DNA from: Anaspis maculata
Taxonomy: Eukaryota; Arthropoda; Insecta; Coleoptera; Scraptiidae
Length of the DNA stretch: 64,000 bases
NCBI GenBank assembly: GCA_949128115.1
Contig: OX421968.1
Location: 52,593,423 to 52,657,422, forward strand
Reading direction: 5' to 3'
Below, one piece after another: positions 57,082 to 64,000 of this stretch. Positions within the stretch are counted from its first letter, which is position 1; every line of letters begins with the position of its first letter. The notes beneath the pieces are model-generated. The model was not told the origin of the DNA, did no database searches, and saw nothing but the letters and a program-made list of their open reading frames with translations. The translations under genes were made by a program, and so were the position numbers.

Positions 57082-58977
57082 TCAATCAAAAACTCGCCTG
57101 ACATCCGCCGCACTGCAGTTGAAAATGTCGAACTTCTCCTGGAACCTATTGTATGTCAGGGCAAGGCGGTTCACTGGAGAATTGAGGTAAAAGAGCTTTT
57201 GTGTGGGCCTCACATAAAAAACATCACTCCGCCTTAGGCCCTGTCTTGGAACATTTAGGGAGATCCTCGAAAGAACACTGGGGGAGGTTACCGCACCCGA
57301 AACAAGCCTATGCAGGAAGAGAAGGTAGCCAACCGTTCTTTGGCTTTCCAAGGACCGATGACCAAATCTGGCCAGCAACGACTGCTGCGGGAAACCAACA
57401 CAAGGGTTAACTCCATCGACCCTGAGGGCCAGCAGCTTCAGGAAACGCCGCTGCACACCCTCCAGAAAGGACACATATTTCTCGTGGTAGGGGCACCAGA
57501 TGACGGATGCATACTCCAGCCGTGGCAAAACTAAGGACGAAAAGAGACGCTGCAATGTCTCGATGTTGGAAAAGTCCCTGGAGTTCCGTGTCACGAAACC
57601 CAGTGTAGTGTAGGCTGCTCTGTGCACGTAACCAATGTGCTCTGAGAAAGAAAGCTTTGGGTCGAAGTACTCGCCAAGGTCTTTGATGACACTGGGTCTG
57701 GCCAGAATGTGATCGCCAATCTTGTATGGGAACTCCAGGGGTCCAGAGGACCTCGAAAAGGACATAACCATGCACTTCGTAACGTTCAAGTCAAGACCGT
57801 TCGCAGTGCACCATCCTACGAATGCATCGATGTCCCCCTGAAAGCGAGAGCAGTCCCCAGAAGAATTAACAAGTGAAAAGATCTTCAAATCGTCAGCATA
57901 GAGGAGGAACGAGCTCCTGAGGCTCAGCCCAATGTCATTTATGAAAATGATGAAAAGTAGGGGACCCAGCACAGATCCCTGCGGGATCCCCGACACAACC
58001 TTGAAGCTCTCGGAACTGTGACCCGAAACCCTCACAAACTGCCTTCGACCGACCAGATAGGACCTGAACAGTCTGACCAGATCGGGGGAAAACCCCAGAT
58101 TTTCCAACTTCCTCAAGAGTATGTCGTGGCTTACACGATCAAAAGCCTTTGAAAAAACGGTGTAGATGACATCGGCTTGCTCACGCTCGCTCATACAATC
58201 AGATATAAATTGCGTTTTCTCCATCAAGTTCGTGACTGTTGACTTTCTCTTTATAAAACCGTGCTGCTCGCTAACTATTTTCTGTTCAACAAACCCCGAG
58301 ATAACCCTATGCAAACAAATCTCGAACACCTTGCTGACGTTGCTCAAGATAGCGATCGGTCTTTAGTTCTCAGCGCAGTTCTTAGGGCCGTTCTTGTGAA
58401 TAGGGCACAACCTAGAGCTTTTCCATGATTCGGGGAAGGTGGAGGAAGCAAGAGCTCTGTTGAAAATCAATTGCAGGGGGCGGGCAAGGGCAGAACGACA
58501 GTCCCTTAACAGATATGATGGAACGAGGTCCGGCCCGACAGCATTACTAACCTTCAGCTTGACCAAGGCTGCCACGACGTCACTCTCGCTGAAAGTGGTG
58601 AGGCAAAGGTAGTCAGTCGACCCCAGGTCGCCACAGGAGTAAGCCGGATTGTTACTGCTCGCATAGACACCTGAGAAATAACGTGCGAAGCAGTTGGCAA
58701 CATCACGGGGATTACTGTTAGATTCACCTTGGTGCAAAACCTCACTGGGTATGCCCGACCGACCCTTCTTGCTCGCGATATGTTGCCAGAACTTCTTTGG
58801 GTCACCCCTAATATTAGGGTGATATTTTTCGGCCCGACAAAAAAGGTGAAGATCACGGCAAAATAATGGTTTACGCGACAAATAAGTATTTTGAACGCCA
58901 TACATGAAGCGACAGAAAAGGTTCGAATAACGGCAAATTTGGTGCTTTTCACGGCAAAAAAAAAAAGGGAAAATCAC
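57082..58977 (-). pseudogene. Retrotransposon B ORF2: reverse transcriptase with nonsense and catalytic mutations
   Basis: One reading frame from the linker (YHPNIRGDPKKFWQHIASKK) through VGPDLVPSYLLRDC to the RT core, broken by a stop at 58363-58365 where the conserved Tyr of AENYRPIAIL is expected. In the 421-codon part after the stop: QHGFIKRKS (28-36), motif A reads YTVFSKAFD (62-70) with Val in place of the catalytic Asp, motif B GIPQGS (120-125), and motif C YADD (150-153). CR1/Jockey-type. It is inactive on at least two grounds. The ORF is split from its upstream part by the insertion at 58817-61334; residues past about 58817 in this frame belong to that insertion. Confidence 0.9.
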
Positions 58978-59091
58978 GACTAAATGAGGGTTCGCACGAT
59001 AAATTTAAAGATCAATATAAATCGGGGGTAGTTCCTGTCACAGATTTTTCTACATACGTCGAAATCGAAACGTCGCAGTCACGTTCCAGTC

Positions 59092-59208
59092 ATGCAAGTT
59101 TTGGAAGACTACGATGAGAGTAGCAGGGCTGATGAATCCCCGCCTGTGAAGAGAAGAAGAGGAAGGGAAAGAGTTTTAAATGGGGAAAAGTTCTTTTCGC
59201 GCAAATAA
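59092..59208 (+). CDS. Short ORF with acidic stretch and NLS-like motif inside the satellite insertion
   Basis: 39 codons starting MQVLEDYDESSRADE, then PPVKRRRGRER (nuclear-localisation-like), then a stop at 59206. In another frame just downstream (about 59318-59385) the sequence reads DYCCVAGNNRQQ...FYSFRLPVR, resembling the start of a THAP zinc finger with one zinc-binding Cys missing. The two pieces could be remains of a THAP-containing transposase such as that of P elements, or a captured host exon. Small and broken; assignment is tentative. Confidence 0.35.
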   Translation: MQVLEDYDESSRADESPPVKRRRGRERVLNGEKFFSRK

Positions 59209-59359
59209 GCGGAAGTATAATGTTTCTTCTGAGAGATGGACCACCATCTGAGAGATGGTGAAGCGATGGTGAAGCAAGTCGTCTCTAAAATCGACTTCAT
59301 ACGGCGAGGGGGTGGACTATTGCTGCGTTGCCGGAAACAATCGCCAGCAGTATCTTTTT

Positions 59360-60640
59360 TATAGCTTCAGACTTCCAGTGAGGCGCCTTTTGCAGCCTTG
59401 TGCTATCAAGAGCTTCACTAGGTCCCCTTATTCTGTCTTGAATGTAATTTGAAGCTTTGCTGAGCCCTTTGGCACTTTCAGTGACTTCCGAAGCAACAAG
59501 CAGCGTTGGGCCGTCATGTCACGTTCAGAGCCCTATCGAGCCCCCATTGTGTCTTCAAGTGCAGTTAAAGCCCCGTTGAGCTATGTTTTTTCATGGCTTC
59601 CGAAGTAGGTACCAGTAGCCCCATTCTGCGTTATTTTGTTATACAGAGCTCCATTTGACCCCCTTGTGTCTTCAGTACCGTTTGAAGATCTGTAGGGCTT
59701 CCTTGCACTTTTCCGAAGCTTTCGGAGCACTAGTGACCCCCATGTGCTTTCATGTGATATTATTCGGCCTCAAGTCGGGCCTCTTTTTGTCTTAAAGTAT
59801 AATCGGAGCCCCACTGAGTCTCCTTCAAGTACTTCATGGCTTCCAGAATTCCAATAAGCCCTCTTTCGCCATCCTGTGTTATCAGGCTCCATTGTTGGGC
59901 CGACTCATTGTTTTTTCAATGTGATTTGAAGCCCTGCTGAGTCCCTTGAACTTTTCCGTTACCTACTATCAGACCATAGTGATCACCATTGTGCCCTTAG
60001 GCCATTCGGAGTCCTTTCGGGTCCGTTGGATCCTCAACTGTTGTTGGAGCTCTAATTAGCCCCCTCATGTTTTTTTTTTGTAACATTTCGACTCCCTTGT
60101 GCCCGCAAATGTAGTTTGGAGCCCTAGTTACCCCCTTCATATTTTTTCACGGCTACCAGAATTCCAGTAAGACCCCTGTTGCCTTTTTCTATTACCTACA
60201 AGCCCCATTGTCTTTTGAAGTTGGAGCCGTGCTGAGCCTCCTCACATCATTCTGTAGGTTTCGGGGCATTAGTGAGCACTTCATGCCTCCATGTGATATT
60301 CGGAGCCCTATAGGACCCCCTTGTGTCAAGTGTAGTATGGAGCCCCAATAAACAACCCATTTATGTTTTTATTAGCTTTCAGAGTAAAAGTTAGCCCCCT
60401 CTTGTCTTAATTTCTTATGTGTATAAAGTTCCATTGAACTTCCTTGTATCTTCAATATCGTTTGAAACCCTGCTAAGCTCTCTTGTATTTTTGCGTGGCT
60501 TTCAGGAACTCTATCGCACCCCCTTGTATTTGCTAATGATTTTTAGAGTCCCTCATGTACGTTCCGAAGCCTTGGGGGTTTTTGGTTTTTTCATGTCGTC
60601 CTTTTTGCGACCTTGCTTACGAAGAATTGTCTGCGGAACG
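59360..60640 (+). repeat. AGCCC/TTGTGTCTT minisatellite, second locus
   Basis: The same degenerate 50-60-bp family as 51061-53540 in the same orientation. From about 60740 to 61190 similar units appear in reverse (for example AAGGGGGCTTCTGGAGTTAC), so the insertion as a whole has partial mirror symmetry. Confidence 0.75.
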
Positions 60641-61346
60641 CATTGTTTCAAGCACCCTCCAATGGGACGCTAAAGCTTCAAGGAGGGAAAGATAGAATGA
60701 CGTAGAAAAACTTGAAAAGGGGCCTCTGCCGTTGCAGACAAGAAAGCCACGTTCATAATCTACAGGGGGTTCGGGCTCCTACGTAGCAAGATAAGTGACT
60801 CAGGAAGAAGTCAAGGGGGCTTCTGGAGTTACAGAATAATTAGTTGAAAATGATGTATGGAAAGTGCAAAGAGCATTAGGGCCTCCAAACCAGTTATATC
60901 AGATTGCCAATTAGACTACAAAAGATTCACTGGAGGCACTAGTTTTCCAGGTACACAATTTGATGCTTCACCGGAGTTCCAGGGTGGGTACTGGGTCTCT
61001 GAAATCACAAGATTGGAGAGCCTCTGCAGTTGGGAAAATTCAAAATGAAATTGACGCTTTACGGTTTAAAATGCAAGGAAACACAAGAGCCACAAGAACC
61101 TTCAAACTCTTCAGCATTAGATTTCCAGTAAACTTTTGAGTAGACTTCAAGGAAACACTGGGTCTCCCAAGTGACAAGATTAGGTTAACATAAAAAAAAC
61201 GTCAAGCGTGACTTATTTTATTTGTCAATTGTCAAATTTGTCGTGCAAACGCTCATTCTGTCGTGAATTTACCCTTTTTTGTCGTTTTTGTTCTGGCGTG
61301 AAATGTATTTATTCTGTCGTCAAGTAAACATTTCCCCCTTATATTA

Positions 61347-61809
61347 CCCTCGATCCGGGACAAGTATCTGGCGTGAGCAACTCTAATGGCACGCTTGAGA
61401 GCCGCCCGAAGAGCCCTCAGTCTTGGAAGCGCAGAAACATCCCCAGACGCTGAGGCGCGTCTCAACCTCTCCTTCAACCTTACGCGTTTTCTTATGCTAC
61501 CATCGAACCGTGGAGGATACTTACTTTTTCTTGGCTTTGACTTTGGTACATAGACGTCAAATATGGAGTAGAGAGTATCGTAGAACGCCTCAAGCGTCTC
61601 ATCAACATCAGTCAAGCGCTCAAGCCCCGACCAATCACACCCGGCGATAGCCTCATACAAGCCCAAGAAGTCAGCCCTACGAAAGTTGTAGTTCTAGCAA
61701 TCTTCCTGGCGCGCGGAATACTGGGGGCGAGTCTTATCTCAAGAGCTGCATGGTGACTATCCTCGGTCAGCAAGGGGGCGTCACTTCTGATCACAGTACA
61801 GGAAACCGT
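61347..61809 (-). pseudogene. Retrotransposon B endonuclease end and EN-RT linker
   Basis: Reads SDAPLLTEDSHHAALEI (last endonuclease motif) in one frame. After a frameshift near 61690 it reads NFRRADFLGLYEAIAGC, WSGLERL and the basic KYPPRFDGSIRKRVRLKERL, ending in HARYLSRIEGNI at the satellite insertion. A stop at 61810-61812 separates it from the upstream endonuclease in the same frame. Confidence 0.82.
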
Positions 61810-62343
61810 TTAGAATACAAGATCGAGCAGTCTTTGGTTTGAATTAAGGATGTTATTATATTGCTTCATGTCAAAAAACGTGCACAGGCTCGACCATAGC
61901 TGATATCTAGTATTATTCAATGAGCACAGGTCTAATGCACGCAAATCTGAGCAATCTTTGTATTCCGGAATGTTAAAGTCGCCAACTATCACTAACTCAG
62001 ACAAAAAGAGAGCCTCCAGAGATTCCAAGAACTCCATCAGCAGTCTGAACAGCTCCAGATCCGGCAACAGCTTTACTTTAGTTGCCGGTATATCATCACG
62101 AACAAGAATGATCACACCCCCGCCCTTAGTCGTGGATCTACAAAAATAGTTCGCCACTCTGTAATTACTAATACAAAAAGCCTCAGCCTCTTCAGTGTTC
62201 AGCCAAGTTTCCTGCAAACATATAATCTCGGGGAATTCGTGCTCGTAGATGAACACAAACAATTCATCGATTTTATTACGCACACTTCTTATGTTACAGT
62301 TCACAACTCGAAACTTGCGTTGGTTTCTGATTGGTTTTTTCAA
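61810..62343 (-). pseudogene. Retrotransposon B apurinic-like endonuclease, N-terminal part
   Basis: Contains the family's ordered motifs: VVNCNIRSVRNKIDEL (Asn of motif I), PEIICLQETWL (catalytic Glu), TKGGGVIILVRDDI, VIVGDFNIPEY (Asp/Asn) and LLDLVF. This domain nicks target DNA for target-primed reverse transcription. The frame opens at a TTG that overlaps ORF1's TGA stop (AGTTGAAA), so an ATGA-type stop/start overlap may have been lost. A stop follows LLDLVF. Confidence 0.88.
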
Positions 62344-63411
62344 CTGGCTGTCGTCGAGGCACTGATCCTGCGAAAAAACCGAGAAATGTAAGCACCACTG
62401 GGCCAGAATTCCGGCCTCTTAGACTTTTCAAGGTTTGCGAAGTTAATTGAGACCTTAAATCTTGCATGATTCTCGTTGTGTTTATTCTCGAGGCGTTCGC
62501 AAACCACCTCTGGAAATTCTTGAATCAGGAACGCTTTTAGATCATCCGCACCAGTTTCTTCAGCCAGCCGAGTAACATACAAATACGCTTTTTTTGGAAT
62601 GGCAGTCACTTCTCCAGCGTCATCCTTAGTACCAACAATTACAGTGGCTCGCGTATGCTTTTTTTTCCTTGTAACTGATGTCCAACCAGCTTCAGCTCCA
62701 GATTCCGTTGCCGATTTAGCGGGTTTCCGTGATGACACAACCTGAATCTGAGGCTTTGGCCTAGGCGTTTTACTCGATTCGGCTAGAATTTGCATGTTCG
62801 TAGCGTTTTTCGTGCTGTTTACTTCTTTTTTCTTCCTCGCCGTTTTTAAGCAGCAATCAGCTTGCTTTTTTTCCGATGCCTGCTGCTCATCGATCTTCCG
62901 AGGTGGGCCCACTTTAGGTGCCTTCGTCGATGGGACCGGTCTTTTCGGGCAAATGATGCTGCTTGTGAGAAGAAGCAGGCACCTGCACACCACTGAATTG
63001 TTTTACCATGGCTACCTGGTCATTCAATGAGGATATATTCCCCTGAAGACAAGCTATTAGATGATCATTCTGACGCAGCAGTTTCTTCAAATAACGAATC
63101 TCCACCGACAATGCCGCAACACGCGATGAAGTTTCTTGACTTGCACTAGTAAAGGAGTCTTCCGCACCACTGTTGTTGCCGTCGATGTTTTCATCAGAGG
63201 GATTTACCTTCCTGGAATCAGAGCTTTGCACGGAGCAGCAGATTACTTGGTCGTCACTTATCTTTTTCACATTATTCAGGTACTTGATGCAACCGGGGTG
63301 AAATACCGCATTGCAATTTATACAGCTATATCTACTTTGAGGCTTGTATCTACACTTTTTACAAACTTTCTCAAGCTGGTCGCCCTGAGCGTGCTCCTCA
63401 GTTGACGCCAT
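62340..63411 (-). pseudogene. Retrotransposon B ORF1 with PHD-like finger and coiled coil
   Basis: Starts MASTEEHAQGDQLEK at 63411. Cysteines in CKKCRYKPQSRYSCINCNAV followed by FHPGC form a PHD-like zinc finger. Next come a Ser/Asp-rich stretch, a leucine-heptad coiled coil (LSVEIRYLKKLLRQNDHLIA) and a Lys-rich region. The C-terminal domain has KKAYLYVTRLAEETGADDLK, HARFKVSINF and FWPSGAYISRFF. PHD-bearing ORF1 proteins occur in several arthropod CR1/Jockey-group LINEs and act as RNA-binding chaperones. A frameshift near 62910-62960 splits the ORF. Confidence 0.85.
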
Positions 63412-63427
63412 CTTGGTATCATCTTGG

Positions 63428-63830
63428 TATTTTTTCATTTTATACTGATTGGGGACGGTTTTTAGCAATTTTTTCGTGCCGGCGGCGCGTATTGAAGGTG
63501 GAATATTTCTGGGTTTACGTTTACAAATTGCAACTATGTATTATTCATAAAATGAAAACACCAGAGTATTAGGTCTGGGAGGAATTGCAACATCATGTTA
63601 TTTCAAGTTGATCGGGGGCGGTTTTCTCTGTGTTGGCGCCGCGATATAGACATTCAATATAGCCTAGCCACGCTTTGGGGGTGGCAGCTATGTAACAGCA
63701 AAAAAATCAGAAAGCTAGGGCGTCTATTTTGCGAAGAGTTCGAGGAACGGACGGACGGACGGACAAAGCGGCTGCAATACCGATTTTCATCAAGATGGGA
63801 AATGCGCTGAAAATTCAATAAGGGGTGGCT
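63428..63830. repeat. GGGGCGG-rich dispersed repeat, copy 3 (partial)
   Basis: Matches 7880-8275 from TTTTCATTTTA...GATTGGGG through GGACGGACGGACGGACAAAG and CATCAAGATGGGAAATGCGC. It directly adjoins the 5' end of retrotransposon B. Confidence 0.82.
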
Positions 63831-64000
63831 GTGGAGAGTAAAACGTATGTCCATGACTTGATTCATGCTCATGAAATTCGAATGGAACGTTATCGAGTTT
63901 TCAATTTGTGTCAATTTGAAAAAAAATGGCTTTTTCTTCCGAACACAAAACATTCATGATCGAGTCATATCCCGCAATGAAGTTCATCAAAATGGGCAAA
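63831..64000. other. Window end, no feature seen
   Basis: AT-rich. A 99-codon minus-strand open frame overlapping the repeat has no domain. Similar TTTTCAATTTGTGTCAATTT text follows copy 1 near 8535. Confidence 0.4.

Larger units (their letters stand above)
58817..61334. mobile_element. Second satellite-bearing insertion, with TTCACGGC/ACGACA end arrays
   Basis: It sits inside retrotransposon B between CCCCTAATATTA (58805-58816) and CCCCTTATATTA (61335-61346). Removing it rejoins SRIEGNIR to GDPKKFWQ. Both ends begin GGG and carry short direct units (TTCACGGCAAAA, ACGACAGAA and relatives) in inverted orientation (58845-58985 and 61190-61325). The interior is AGCCC-type minisatellite, plus orientation at 59360-60640 and largely inverted at 60740-61190. 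Architecture parallels 50955-53715 although the end units differ. Confidence 0.75.

Noticed and set aside
57201..57775. Plus- and minus-strand frames of 69-122 codons
   Set aside because: Shadows of retrotransposon B's reverse transcriptase in other frames.

Overview
This is a gene-poor, repeat-dominated stretch of an animal nuclear genome, most likely an insect. The basis is split exons with GT/AG splice sites, several clades of non-LTR retrotransposon, tRNA-derived SINEs, hAT-like and TTA-flanked MITEs, and very long dinucleotide arrays. Frequent TAGGTACC-type motifs would fit Hemiptera or Lepidoptera, but the order cannot be fixed from sequence alone. No prokaryotic gene organisation, CRISPR array or operon is present.

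The only host-gene signal I can defend is two minus-strand exons, 29516-29662 and 23170-23296. They are joined across a 6.2-kb intron in matching phase 1 and encode adjoining parts of the second lobe of a metabotropic glutamate receptor ligand-binding domain. Everything between them is intronic repeat sequence: a 3.2-kb foldback carrying a solo LTR, a 1.0-kb foldback, a tandem duplication and primer-binding-site-like repeats.

Layout. 1-1124: decayed RT fragment split by a SINE. 1409-2686: giant TG array. 5069-6555 and 19881-21360: two copies, in opposite orientation, of a 1.5-kb element that is itself one long imperfect hairpin. 7062-8275, 48512-49185 and 63428-63830: a GGGGCGG-rich dispersed repeat. 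10351-13978: a broken R2-like retrotransposon with a restriction-like endonuclease and an LTR fragment in it. 14567-19693: hAT-like inverted termini around a 5S-derived SINE and a 2.8-kb foldback. 23-30 kb: the receptor intron. 33.6-36.2 kb: an inverted-repeat element containing four younger insertions. 37.7-38.2 kb: two adjacent clean MITEs. 39481-42348: a 5'-truncated I-like retrotransposon whose remaining ORF is fully open. 42.8-48.5 kb: foldbacks, a hAT-like MITE and retroposon tails. 49189-54165: an inverted-repeat element split by a satellite-bearing insertion. 54173-63411: two nested CR1/Jockey-type retrotransposons on the minus strand, the second split by another satellite-bearing insertion.

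The most unusual content is the pair of satellite-bearing insertions (50955-53715 and 58817-61334). Their ends are arrays of short repeats arranged in inverted orientation, their interiors are degenerate AGCCC/TTGTGTCTT minisatellite, and each sits between 8-12-bp near-duplicated targets inside another transposon. One also carries a short NLS-like and THAP-like coding remnant. Genes do not act together here in an operon sense: the shared logic is successive insertion, and several insertions can be dated relative to each other because the opposite arm of a hairpin or a paralogous repeat preserves the empty site.
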